Assembly (NCBI RefSeq): GCF_021648825.1
Contig: NZ_JAKJHS010000002.1
Location: forward strand, 248,001-312,000
From: Rhizobium halophilum
GTDB taxonomy: Bacteria; Pseudomonadota; Alphaproteobacteria; Rhizobiales; Rhizobiaceae
Direction: 5' to 3'
Length of the DNA: 64,000 nt
The notes beneath the pieces were generated by a model. That model saw nothing but the letters and a program-made list of their open reading frames with translations. It made no database searches and was not told the origin of the DNA. Below are positions 6,421-14,907 of the stretch, piece by piece (the stretch's first letter is position 1; the number at the start of each line of letters is the position of its first letter). Both the position numbers and the translations under genes were made by a program.

Positions 6421-8940
6421 GTGCCAACATTTTCGCCTAATCTTGAAAAGGCGCTACACCAGGCACTGACCTATGCGAACGAGCGGCATCACGAATATGC
6501 TACGCTCGAGCATTTGCTGCTGGCTCTCATCGATGATGCCGATGCCGCCGCGGTCATGGGTGCTTGTAGCGTCAACCTGGATGCGTTGCGCAAAACCGTG
6601 ACGGACTACGTAGATAATGAGCTCGCCAATCTCATTACCGGTTACGATGAGGATTCGAAGCCGACCTCCGGCTTCCAGCGCGTGATCCAGCGCGCGGTTA
6701 TCCATGTCCAGTCGTCTGGCCGCGAAGAGGTTACGGGAGCCAATGTTCTCGTCGCGATTTTTGCGGAACGGGAAAGCCATGCGGCCTTTTTCCTGCAGGA
6801 GCAGGAAATGACCCGCTACGACGCCGTCAACTACATCTCTCACGGGATCGGCAAGCGGCCCGGTTCGTCCACTGCCCGCCCGCCGCGCGGTGCGGAAGAG
6901 AGCGATGCCGATCCCAAGCCGATGCGGGACCAGGAGGACGGCCCAGGCAAAAAGCCTGCAGAGGCCTTGAAGGCATACTGTGTCAATTTGAACGAAAAAG
7001 CCAAGAACGGTCGGATCGATCCACTGATCGGCCGCCATTCCGAAGTGAACCGGACGATCCAGGTCCTTTGCCGCCGATCGAAGAACAATCCGCTCTATGT
7101 CGGGGATCCGGGCGTGGGAAAGACGGCGATCGCCGAAGGTCTCGCTAAGCGTATCGTCGAGGGCAAGGTGCCCGAGGCGCTGGCGGATGCCACGATCTTC
7201 TCGCTCGACATGGGCACCTTGCTTGCCGGCACCCGTTATCGAGGCGACTTCGAGGAGCGCCTGAAGCAGGTGGTGAAGGAGCTCGAAGAGTATCCGGGGG
7301 CAGTGCTTTTCATCGACGAGATCCATACCGTCATCGGAGCCGGCGCGACCTCGGGTGGCGCTATGGACGCTTCCAATTTGTTGAAGCCTGCGCTCTCGTC
7401 AGGCGCCATTCGCTGCATCGGCTCCACGACGTACAAGGAGTACCGTCAGTTCTTCGAGAAGGACCGGGCTCTCGTGCGGCGCTTCCAGAAGATCGACGTC
7501 AATGAACCGTCTGTCGATGATGCGATCGAGATCATGAAGGGGCTCAAGCCCTATTTCGAGGAGTATCACAAGCTCCGGTACACGAGCGAGGCAATCAAGT
7601 CTGCGGTCGAGCTCTCGGCGCGCTACATTTCCGACCGTAAGCTGCCGGACAAGGCGATCGACGTGATCGACGAAACCGGTGCGGCACAGATGCTGCTGCC
7701 CGCCTCGAAGCGGCGCAAGCTGATCACCGAGAAGGAGATCGAGGCGACGATCGCCACCATGGCCCGAATCCCACCGAAGACGGTTTCCAAGGACGACGAG
7801 ATGGTTCTCGCCAACCTGGAGAAGGAACTCCGTTCAGTCGTCTACGGCCAGGACAAGGCGATCGAAGCCCTTTCGACATCGATCAAGCTCGCCCGTGCCG
7901 GCCTTCGCGAACCGAACAAGCCAATCGGCGCCTACGTCTTCTCCGGCCCGACCGGCGTCGGCAAGACGGAGGTTGCAAAGCAGTTGGCGTCGTCGCTCGG
8001 CGTGGAACTGCTGCGCTTCGACATGTCGGAATACATGGAGCGGCACACGGTCTCGCGCCTGCTCGGCGCACCTCCCGGATATGTCGGCTTCGACCAGGGT
8101 GGTCTGCTAACCGACAGCGTCGACCAGCACCCGCATTCCGTGGTCTTGCTCGACGAGATCGAGAAGGCGCATCCGGATATCTTCAACATCCTGTTGCAGG
8201 TCATGGACCACGGTTCGCTCACCGACCACAACGGCAAGAAGATCGACTTCCGCAACGTCATCCTGATCATGACGACCAATGCGGGTGCTTCGGAAATGGC
8301 CAGGGCCGCGATCGGCTTCGGGTCGTCAAAGCGTACGGGCGAGGATGAAGAGGCGCTCAATCGCCTGTTCACGCCGGAATTCCGCAACCGTCTCGACGCG
8401 ACGATCCCATTTGCGCCGCTGCCGACGGAGGTCATCCATCAGGTCGTGCAGAAGTTCGTTATGCAACTGGAGACGCAGCTTTCCGAACGCAACGTCACCT
8501 TCGACCTGCAGCCGGATGCGATCGCCTGGCTGGCGGACAAGGGCTATGACGAGCGCATGGGCGCGCGTCCGCTGGCGCGAGTCATCCAGGAGCACATCAA
8601 GAAGCCGCTCGCCAACGAGATTCTCTTTGGCAAGCTGCGCAAGGGTGGGGTCGTTCACGTAACGGTCGGCAAGCAGGAAGACGGCACAGACGGGCTAATC
8701 CTGGAGTGCATCCCGGAAGCCCTGCCGGTGAAGCCGAAGCCGGAAGCCGAAGTCGAAGAAGCTTCGGAAGAGGCTGGCGCGAAGGCGAAGAAGTCGCGTC
8801 CGGCGAAGAGGACCAAAGGCAAGGATGACGGCGAACCGGCGAGGCCGATGGCTGAAGCCGACGTGACGGCTTCCGAGGAGGCACCGAAGACGCCGCCTCG
8901 CAAGGGCAGCATCGTCCCGCGCGTTCCGAAGTCGAAGTAA
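6421..8940 (+). CDS. clpA: ATP-dependent Clp protease ATP-binding subunit ClpA
   Basis: ClpA is the AAA+ unfoldase that feeds substrates into ClpP. It has 839 residues, longer than E. coli ClpA at 758. Order: Clp repeat N-domain (1-145), AAA1 with Walker A GDPGVGKT at 228-235 and Walker B VLFIDEIH near 297-304, AAA2 with GPTGVGKT at 509-516 and VVLLDEIEKAHPD near 575, and a D2-small domain. The start is GTG at 6421 with GAGGAA seven bases upstream. The last 80 residues are a low-complexity Lys/Glu/Ala/Pro tail not present in enterobacterial ClpA. A strong terminator follows. Confidence 0.96.
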   Translation: MPTFSPNLEKALHQALTYANERHHEYATLEHLLLALIDDADAAAVMGACSVNLDALRKTVTDYVDNELANLITGYDEDSKPTSGFQRVIQRAVIHVQSSGREEVTGANVLVAIFAERESHAAFFLQEQEMTRYDAVNYISHGIGKRPGSSTARPPRGAEESDADPKPMRDQEDGPGKKPAEALKAYCVNLNEKAKNGRIDPLIGRHSEVNRTIQVLCRRSKNNPLYVGDPGVGKTAIAEGLAKRIVEGKVPEALADATIFSLDMGTLLAGTRYRGDFEERLKQVVKELEEYPGAVLFIDEIHTVIGAGATSGGAMDASNLLKPALSSGAIRCIGSTTYKEYRQFFEKDRALVRRFQKIDVNEPSVDDAIEIMKGLKPYFEEYHKLRYTSEAIKSAVELSARYISDRKLPDKAIDVIDETGAAQMLLPASKRRKLITEKEIEATIATMARIPPKTVSKDDEMVLANLEKELRSVVYGQDKAIEALSTSIKLARAGLREPNKPIGAYVFSGPTGVGKTEVAKQLASSLGVELLRFDMSEYMERHTVSRLLGAPPGYVGFDQGGLLTDSVDQHPHSVVLLDEIEKAHPDIFNILLQVMDHGSLTDHNGKKIDFRNVILIMTTNAGASEMARAAIGFGSSKRTGEDEEALNRLFTPEFRNRLDATIPFAPLPTEVIHQVVQKFVMQLETQLSERNVTFDLQPDAIAWLADKGYDERMGARPLARVIQEHIKKPLANEILFGKLRKGGVVHVTVGKQEDGTDGLILECIPEALPVKPKPEAEVEEASEEAGAKAKKSRPAKRTKGKDDGEPARPMAEADVTASEEAPKTPPRKGSIVPRVPKSK

Positions 8941-8955
8941 CGGTATCACTACAAT

Positions 8956-8990
8956 GGCAATGCCGGGTATCTTACCCGGCATTGCCTTTT
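8956..8990 (+). terminator. Intrinsic terminator of clpS-clpA
   Basis: A perfect 14-bp stem (GGCAATGCCGGGTA with its complement) around a TCT loop is followed by TTTT. It starts 15 bases after the clpA stop. Confidence 0.9.
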
Positions 8991-9024
8991 CATCCGGCCA
9001 GTCCGCCTTGCCTTCGGTTCCCTT

Positions 9025-9786
9025 ATGTCGCCAAGCAGTGATACGCAGTCCGCTTCCTTCTGGTTCCTGACCGGGATGCGGGGCATCACTTCACTGCCCG
9101 CCATCATCCTGATGACCTCCTTCGTCGGATTCAGCGCCTTTGCATTCGAATCGGGAATCTCCCGAGGCGAAGCCATCTTCATGACCATCTCGATCTGGGC
9201 GCTGCCGGCGAAGATGATCCTCGTCGGCATGATGGCGAGCGGCGCTCACATTGCCGCGTGCTTCGTCGCGGTGACGCTCTCTTCCATCCGCATGATGCCG
9301 ATGGTGGCGTCTCTGGTCCCGGAGATGCGGACGGAGCGCACCTCTACTTGGCTGCTCCTGTTGTTGTCGCACTTCGTCGCCATCACTGCCTGGGTTTTTG
9401 CGACGCAGCGTCTCCGGGATGTGCCGCGGGAGCATCGGGCGACCTTCTTTGCCGGATTCGGTATTACGCTAACGCTGACCAACACAGTGATCGTCGCCGT
9501 CTGCTATGGAGTGGTCGAAGCGTTCCCGCCGGTTGTTTCAGGCGCATTGTTCATGCTGACGCCGGTCTATTTCCTGGCGTCCATCTGGGCGACGGCCCGG
9601 CAGGCGGTGGTCCGGCTTGCCTTTGTCATCGGGGTGACTTCCGGTCCGCTTCTGGCACTGGTGTCACCGGGATTCGACGTACTCTACGCGGGAATCGGCG
9701 GCGGGACGCTGGCCTATCTCATCGATCGCTTCTGGATTCGGGGGCGGAAGCGGACGGTTCAGGCGGAGAAGCTGCATGGGCGATGA
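9025..9786 (+). CDS. azlC: AzlC family branched-chain amino acid exporter, large subunit
   Basis: A 253-residue membrane protein with about seven hydrophobic segments. FVGFSAFAFESGISRGEA and MTISIWALPAKMILVGMMASG are typical of AzlC, the large subunit of AzlCD-type exporters of branched-chain amino acids and related compounds. There is no clear ribosome site before the ATG at 9025, so the start is uncertain. It overlaps azlD by 11 bases, showing translational coupling. Substrate is inferred from family only. It lies just past the clpA terminator and probably starts a unit with azlD and the DUF1989 gene. Confidence 0.85.
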   Translation: MSPSSDTQSASFWFLTGMRGITSLPAIILMTSFVGFSAFAFESGISRGEAIFMTISIWALPAKMILVGMMASGAHIAACFVAVTLSSIRMMPMVASLVPEMRTERTSTWLLLLLSHFVAITAWVFATQRLRDVPREHRATFFAGFGITLTLTNTVIVAVCYGVVEAFPPVVSGALFMLTPVYFLASIWATARQAVVRLAFVIGVTSGPLLALVSPGFDVLYAGIGGGTLAYLIDRFWIRGRKRTVQAEKLHGR

Positions 9787-10114
9787 TTGGTGGCCCTATA
9801 TCGTGATTGCCGTCGCGGGCTGGCTGGCAACCGACATCTGGCGGTGGCTTGGGGTCCTGGCCGGCAACAGGCTGAATGAGGACTCCGAGGCCTTGTACTG
9901 GGTGAGGGCGGTTGCAACGGCGCTGGTAATGGCTGTGACCGCGAAGCTCATCGTCTTCCCCACCGGAACGCTGGCCGATGCGCCGCTGTGGCTACGACTC
10001 GGCGCTGCCGGCATAGGGTTTGGCGCGTTCCTGATCGCGGGGCAGCGGATCGGCGTTGCAGTCGTCACCTCGACCCTACTCCTGGGCCTTGGCCTTTACT
10101 GGCTTGGCTTCTAG
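9776..10114 (+). CDS. azlD: AzlD family branched-chain amino acid exporter, small subunit
   Basis: A 112-residue protein with three to four membrane segments (PYIVIAVAGWLATDIWRWLG, ALVMAVTAKLIVFPTG, then two hydrophobic C-terminal helices), matching AzlD, the partner of AzlC. Its start lies within the last 11 bases of azlC. The DUF1989 gene begins 50 bases downstream on the same strand. Confidence 0.85.
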   Translation: MGDDWWPYIVIAVAGWLATDIWRWLGVLAGNRLNEDSEALYWVRAVATALVMAVTAKLIVFPTGTLADAPLWLRLGAAGIGFGAFLIAGQRIGVAVVTSTLLLGLGLYWLGF

Positions 10115-10164
10115 CGCTACCCAGTCTGCCAATCCACACCATGCCCCACCGATACGGAATCCCC

Positions 10165-11022
10165 ATGACAGACAGAGCCCCTCTCGCAGCAGAACCCGCC
10201 GACGCGGCCGAGCGCCGGTCGAAAAAGCCCGTGGTGGTTTATCCGAACGGGACCTTGGTGGCGCCGGACCTGGATCGGCTGAGAAAAGCCCGGGAAACGC
10301 TCGAGAAGTTCGACGAGGTGATCGTCCCGCCGCGCGACGGCCGTGCCTTCACGGTGCCGAAGGGGCATTTCTTCCGCGTTGTCGGCATCGAGGGGCCGCA
10401 GGTCGGCGATCTCAACCTGTGGAACGCCAATGACCTCAACGAACGGTTCTTCAGCGGCAAGACCAGGGCGCTGCACGCGACACACGTGTCTGTCGGTGAT
10501 CGGCTCTGGAGCACGCTGCCGTCGCTGCGACCGATGGCGACCATCACCCACGACACACTCGGCTGGTATGGTTGGGACGACGACGGGGCAGGGGTGCACG
10601 ATGTCATCGGCACGCGCTGCGACCCCTATACCAACCGGCTGCTGAGCTGCGGCGACTATCACAACTGCTGCCATTCCAATCTTTGCCGCGCGCTGTCTTC
10701 TGCCCGGGGAATGTCGTTCAAGGAGGCGGAGCCGCATGTCCATGACGTCCTGAACGTCTTCATGTGCACCGGCTTCACGAAGGACACGCACCAGTACTTC
10801 ATGAAGGCGAGCCCAGTGCGGCCGGGGGACTACCTGGAGTTCTTCGCCGAGATCGACCTGCTGGGTGCTCTCTCCGCCTGTCCGGGAGGAGACTGCGGAA
10901 GCTCGCATTCCAGCGATGTGGCGGCCTGCTATCCCTTGAAGGTGGAAGTGTTCCGGCCGGACATGGGCCTCTTGTCAGACTGGCCGTTTCCGGACCGGAA
11001 CGGCTATGTGAGCCCAGTCTGA
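10165..11022 (+). CDS. DUF1989 / urea carboxylase-associated family protein
   Basis: A 285-residue cytoplasmic protein of the DUF1989 family, found as accessory proteins beside urea carboxylase/allophanate hydrolase and in other nitrogen contexts. Conserved Cys/His motifs are clear: RCDPYTNRLLSCGDYHNCC, HDVLNVFMCTGF and LSACPGGDCGSS, suggesting metal or cofactor binding. The ATG at 10165 (MTDRAP) has CGGAA about six bases upstream; an in-frame ATG at 10141 is the alternative. No urea carboxylase gene is nearby. Placement right after azlCD suggests it handles a nitrogenous compound related to the exporter's substrate, which is inference. Confidence 0.82.
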   Translation: MTDRAPLAAEPADAAERRSKKPVVVYPNGTLVAPDLDRLRKARETLEKFDEVIVPPRDGRAFTVPKGHFFRVVGIEGPQVGDLNLWNANDLNERFFSGKTRALHATHVSVGDRLWSTLPSLRPMATITHDTLGWYGWDDDGAGVHDVIGTRCDPYTNRLLSCGDYHNCCHSNLCRALSSARGMSFKEAEPHVHDVLNVFMCTGFTKDTHQYFMKASPVRPGDYLEFFAEIDLLGALSACPGGDCGSSHSSDVAACYPLKVEVFRPDMGLLSDWPFPDRNGYVSPV

Positions 11023-11039
11023 CATACCTGCATTGGAAA

Positions 11040-11064
11040 GGGAGGCTGACGAGCCTCCCTCTTT
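11040..11064. terminator. Bidirectional terminator between the DUF1989 and HIT genes
   Basis: GGGAGGCT and AGCCTCCC form a perfect 8-bp stem with a GACG loop. CTTT follows on the plus strand and TTT on the minus strand, so it can serve both converging genes. Confidence 0.85.
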
Positions 11065-11077
11065 GTTACGATCATGC

Positions 11078-11503
11078 TTACAGGGCGCCCCTGATCTTCT
11101 CGGCATTGGCCTTCAGGATGTCACCGTCTTCCATCTTGCCTGAATGCGGCTTCAGCGGCTCGCCTTCGCGGCGTGGGATGACGTGGAAGTGCAGGTGATA
11201 GACCGTCTGCCCGGCGGCTGGCTCGTTGAACTGGGCGATGAAGATACCGTCGGCGTCAAAGGCTTCCTTTGCCGCCTTCGCGAGCTTCTGGACGACCGGG
11301 ATGGTCTTCGACAATGCCGCCGGGTCTGCGTCGAGGAGGTTGCGAGACGGCGACTTGGGCACCACCAGCAGGTGGCCGGGCGCCTGCGGCATCACATCCA
11401 TGAAAGCCAGCGTGTCGTCGTCCTCGTAGACCTTGTGGCACGGGATCTCGCCGCGCAGGATCTTCGCGAAGATATTGTTGTCGTCATAGATCTGGCCGCT
11501 CAT
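11078..11503 (-). CDS. HIT family nucleotide-binding hydrolase
   Basis: A 141-residue histidine-triad protein. The catalytic motif is H103-L-H105-F-H107-V in VYHLHFHVIP, and APGHLLVVPK at 41-50 is the usual nucleotide-site strand. HIT enzymes hydrolyse nucleoside phosphoramidates or dinucleotides (HinT-like). The ATG at 11503 overlaps the TGA of the upstream FemAB-like gene (ATGA), making it the last gene of a four-gene minus-strand operon. A terminator follows. Confidence 0.92.
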   Translation of the reverse strand: MSGQIYDDNNIFAKILRGEIPCHKVYEDDDTLAFMDVMPQAPGHLLVVPKSPSRNLLDADPAALSKTIPVVQKLAKAAKEAFDADGIFIAQFNEPAAGQTVYHLHFHVIPRREGEPLKPHSGKMEDGDILKANAEKIRGAL

Positions 11504-12717
11504 TGGCAATTCTCTCCTTCGTCTCTTGATGGTCCTTGCTGCTGTCGTTCTCCCTTTCGGAATGGGCTGTGCGCCTCGAGGTATTCGCCGACGTGCTCCA
11601 CGTCACGGCGCTCCCGCTCGAGATAGTCGGCCACCGCCCGCCTCAACCCCGGATGGGCAATGTAGTGCGCCGAATGCGTCGTCACCGGCAGGTATCCGCG
11701 CGCCAGTTTGTGCTCGCCCTGCGCGCCGGCCTCGACCCGTTTCAGCCCCTTGGCGAGAGCGAAATCGATCGCCTGATGATAGCAGACTTCGAAATGCAGG
11801 AAGGGGTGATCCTCGATGCAGCCCCAGTGACGGCCGTAGAGCGCTTCGCCGCCGATGAAGTTGATCGCGCCGGCAATGTAGCGGCCGGCGCGCTTCGCCA
11901 TCACCAGCAGGATGTCGTCCGCCATGCGCTCGCCGATCAGCGAGTAGAAACTGCGGGTGAGGTAGGGACGGCCCCACTTGCGGCTGCCGGTGTCCATGTA
12001 GAAGGCGAAAAACTGGTCCCAGATGTCTTCGGTCAGATCGCTGCCGGTCAGCCAGTCGATGCTGATGCCGTCTTCCACCGCCGCCCGGCGTTCCTTCTTC
12101 AGGGCTTTGCGCTTGCGCGACGCGAGCGTGTCGAGGAAGGCGTCGTGGTTGGCATAGCCGGCATTGATGAAGTGGAACTGCTGGTCGGTGCGGTGCAGGT
12201 AGCCGGCCTCCTCGAAGAAGGAAAATTCCTCTTCCGGCAGGAATGTTACGTGGGTGGATGAGACGCCAAGCTGCCGTGTCACCTGCTGGAGACCTGCGGC
12301 GAGGGTGGCTCGAACGGTCTCTTGATTTTGCCCCTCCGAAACGAGCAGGCGCGGCCCGGTCGCCGGCGTGAAGGGGATGCTGCACTGAATCTTGGGATAG
12401 TATTGCCCGCCCGCCCGTTCAAAGGCGTCGGCCCAGCCATGGTCGAAGACATATTCGCCTTGGCTGTGGCTCTTGAGGTAGCCCGGGATGGCGCCAAGCA
12501 GCGTGCCGGTGGCGTCTTCCAACAGTGTGTGGTGTCCAAGCCAGCCAGTCTTCGCCGTTGCCGATCCGGATTCCTCCATGGCCGACAGGTAGGCGTGCGA
12601 CAGGAACGGATTGTAGACGCCGTGGCCGGACCTCGATGTGCCGGCGAGCCGCGACCAGCGTTCCGACGTGATCGCGGCGAAGCTCTTCTCGATGCGGATG
12701 GAGAGAGGTTCTGTCAT
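11500..12717 (-). CDS. FemAB-like GNAT family N-acetyltransferase (COG3146 type)
   Basis: A 405-residue protein of the FemAB_like family (double GNAT fold). Diagnostic stretches are YNPFLSHAYLSAMEESGSA near 35-53, YVFDHGWADAFERAGG near 89-104, ASRKRKALKKERRAAVE near 204, YMDTGSRKWGRPYLT near 245, GAINFIGGEALYGRHWG near 285 and the GEHKLARGYLP block. Related enzymes transfer aminoacyl or acyl groups; the substrate is not known. It begins one base after the glycerophosphodiesterase stop and overlaps the HIT start by four bases. Confidence 0.88.
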   Translation of the reverse strand: MTEPLSIRIEKSFAAITSERWSRLAGTSRSGHGVYNPFLSHAYLSAMEESGSATAKTGWLGHHTLLEDATGTLLGAIPGYLKSHSQGEYVFDHGWADAFERAGGQYYPKIQCSIPFTPATGPRLLVSEGQNQETVRATLAAGLQQVTRQLGVSSTHVTFLPEEEFSFFEEAGYLHRTDQQFHFINAGYANHDAFLDTLASRKRKALKKERRAAVEDGISIDWLTGSDLTEDIWDQFFAFYMDTGSRKWGRPYLTRSFYSLIGERMADDILLVMAKRAGRYIAGAINFIGGEALYGRHWGCIEDHPFLHFEVCYHQAIDFALAKGLKRVEAGAQGEHKLARGYLPVTTHSAHYIAHPGLRRAVADYLERERRDVEHVGEYLEAHSPFRKGERQQQGPSRDEGENCQ

Positions 12718-12718
12718 T

Positions 12719-13444
12719 CTATGCGGAGGCTGTCTCCCATGGGTCGAAGCCCTCGAACGTCATCTGATCTGCATGAGTATAGGTATGGGCTCGGGCGTTT
12801 TCATCCCTGACGGTCCAGGTAATCACCGGGATGCCGGCCTGTCTCTGTGCGGTGACAAAGCTGTTCGGGAGGTGACCGTGGAAGTAGGAAATGAAATCCA
12901 GCCCGAGATGCATCGCGTCGTCATGGGCGAACAGGTCTTCCGGCTTCACGCCCTCGGCGGTCAGTCCGACAGGATGGGGTGAACCCGCTTTCTTGAGGTC
13001 CTCGAGGATATGGTGGTCGAAGCTCATCAGCGCCACCTTGCCCTCATAGCCTTCCAGGGCCTCCAGCACGGCTTCGGCGAAGCCGTCATCCTCGCCGGGA
13101 CGTCCCTTGATCTCGATGACTAGCGCAACGCGACCTGCGACCAGCTTCAGCATCTGCCTGAGCGTGGGGATCTTGTCCGAGGTGCCGCCGACGGCAAGCA
13201 TGGCGAGTTCTGCCGAGGTGCGTTCGCGTACGTCGCCCTTGATGCCGCAAAGGCGTTCAAGATCGTGATCGTGAAAGACGACCGGTACGCTGTCTGCGGC
13301 AAGCTGTAGATCGCATTCAATCGCAAATCCCGCCTCAACGGCACGGGAGAAAGCGGAAAGCGTGTTCTCCCAGACGGTCTTGTTCATGTCGTGATAGCCG
13401 CGGTGGGCGACCGGCACGTCCTTGATCCATGCGGCAGTGGTCAT
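12719..13444 (-). CDS. Glycerophosphodiester phosphodiesterase
   Basis: A 241-residue GDPD-fold enzyme that hydrolyses glycerophosphodiesters to glycerol 3-phosphate and an alcohol. Metal and catalytic residues are visible: H14-R15 (AHRGYHD), E43 and D45 (IECDLQ) and H58 (VVFHDHDLERLCG). ENTLSAF follows the first motif as usual. There is no signal peptide, so it is cytoplasmic like UgpQ. The start codon overlaps the upstream RidA-like stop (ATGA) and it ends one base before the FemAB-like gene. Confidence 0.9.
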   Translation of the reverse strand: MTTAAWIKDVPVAHRGYHDMNKTVWENTLSAFSRAVEAGFAIECDLQLAADSVPVVFHDHDLERLCGIKGDVRERTSAELAMLAVGGTSDKIPTLRQMLKLVAGRVALVIEIKGRPGEDDGFAEAVLEALEGYEGKVALMSFDHHILEDLKKAGSPHPVGLTAEGVKPEDLFAHDDAMHLGLDFISYFHGHLPNSFVTAQRQAGIPVITWTVRDENARAHTYTHADQMTFEGFDPWETASA

Positions 13445-13911
13445 GCTTCGATCTCGATGATGGCGTCTATCTCCACCGATGCATTGAGCGGCAGAGCCGC
13501 CATGCCGACGGCAGCACGGGCGTGCTTGCCGGCGTCGCCAAGGATGTCGGCGATCAGATTGGACGCTCCGTTGATGACGAGGTGCTGCTCCGTAAAGTCG
13601 GGCATGGAGGCGACAAAGCCGTTGAGCTTGAGGATGCGGCGGATGCGGCCGAGATCTCCACCAAGCGCCGCCTTGGCCTGCGCGAGGATGTTGATGGCGC
13701 AGAGTTCGGCGGCGCGCTGGGCAGCCGCGACATCGACGTCACGCCCCACCAGCCCCGTGACCGCAACTTTGCCGTTTTCGATCGGCAACTGCCCGGAGAG
13801 ATAGAGCGTGTTGCCGCTGATCGCATAGGGGACATAGTTTGCAGCGGGCGCGGCCGCTGCCGGCAGGACGATACCCTTCTCCTTCAGGCGGTTTTCAATG
13901 GCTTCAGACAT
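13441..13911 (-). CDS. RidA (YjgF/YER057c/UK114) family protein
   Basis: A 156-residue member of the RidA superfamily, of the longer type that often starts with SEAIENRLKEKGIVLP. Family features are YVPYAISGNTLYLSGQLP, the GLVGRDVDVAAAQRAAELCAINIL block and HARAAVGMAALPLNASVEID. True RidA removes reactive enamines, but this subgroup lacks an assigned reaction. The ATG at 13911 has GGGAG six bases upstream. It is the first gene of the four-gene operon and is divergent from eipB, with a 114-base gap. Confidence 0.88.
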   Translation of the reverse strand: MSEAIENRLKEKGIVLPAAAAPAANYVPYAISGNTLYLSGQLPIENGKVAVTGLVGRDVDVAAAQRAAELCAINILAQAKAALGGDLGRIRRILKLNGFVASMPDFTEQHLVINGASNLIADILGDAGKHARAAVGMAALPLNASVEIDAIIEIEA

Positions 13912-14025
13912 GATCGACTCCCACTGTTTGTTGTAAACCTCTCGAAAATCCGGCATTCAAAGAGGCATAGCCTTGCTGAATGGCGTTCATATAACACCCT
14001 CGGTGAGTCCAACAGGAGATAATGC

Positions 14026-14871
14026 ATGATCGACCATGGACGCGCAGCGATCCTTGCCTTCGGACTGGCCGCGGGAGCGTCCGTTCCGGCACTGGCCGGT
14101 GTTGAAGGTGCTGCGGGGCTGCTCCCGCATCGTGCGGTCTACGACCTGAAGCTGAAGGACGCTTCAGAACGCTCCGGGATCGAAGGCATGGCGGGGCGGA
14201 TGGTCTATGAGTTCACCGGCTCGGCCTGTACCGGCTTCACGACCAATTTCCGTTTCGTCACCCGTATCAACACGGGCGAAGACACCCGACTGACGGATCA
14301 GCAGACGACGACCTTCGAGGATACGGAGAAGGGGGAGTTTCGCTTCAAGACCAAGTCCTTCACCGACGAGCAGATGGACAAGGAGGTTGCCGGGGAGGCG
14401 AGGGAAGACGATTCAAGGGTCACGGTGGAGATCGAACGTCCGGACCCACGGCAAGTCGAACTCGTCGCCAGCGCCTTTCCGACCGAGCACATGCTCGAGG
14501 TGATCAAGCACGCGAAGGCCGGCAAGCGTTTCTTCGAGACGCGGATCTTCGACGGGTCCGAGAACGGGGACCAAAGCATGATCACCAATACCGTAATCGG
14601 CCCTCAGCAGGATCCTGGCGACGAGGAGGACGATGCTGAAAGGGCAGGGAAGTTCTCAACGACCGGCTACTGGCCCGTCACAATCGCCTATTTCAACGAC
14701 GGCGGATCGGGCGACGCGACACCGGTCTATTCCATGTCCTTCAAGCTTTACGAGAACGGGATCACCCGCGATCTGACCATGGACTATGGCGACTTCGTCC
14801 TCAGCGGAAGCCTTTCAAACCTCGAAGTCCTGGACCAGCCGAACTGCAATCAGAACCAGCCGCGGCCCTGA
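14026..14871 (+). CDS. eipB: DUF1849 / EipB-like envelope integrity protein
   Basis: A 281-residue secreted protein with a signal peptide (hydrophobic 5-24, cut after PALA). It matches the DUF1849 family, whose Brucella member EipB is a periplasmic beta-spiral protein needed for cell envelope integrity. EipB has a conserved disulfide between an early and a very late cysteine; here the only two are C68 (GSACTGF) and C274 (QPNCNQ), fitting that. A good AGGAG precedes the start. The last codons include a CCTGAT/ATCAGG hairpin over the stop. The LysE-type gene follows at 36 bases. Confidence 0.85.
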   Translation: MIDHGRAAILAFGLAAGASVPALAGVEGAAGLLPHRAVYDLKLKDASERSGIEGMAGRMVYEFTGSACTGFTTNFRFVTRINTGEDTRLTDQQTTTFEDTEKGEFRFKTKSFTDEQMDKEVAGEAREDDSRVTVEIERPDPRQVELVASAFPTEHMLEVIKHAKAGKRFFETRIFDGSENGDQSMITNTVIGPQQDPGDEEDDAERAGKFSTTGYWPVTIAYFNDGGSGDATPVYSMSFKLYENGITRDLTMDYGDFVLSGSLSNLEVLDQPNCNQNQPRP

Positions 14872-14907
14872 TACGCATCAGGAGCGCTCGATCCGAAAGG
14901 AATACGC

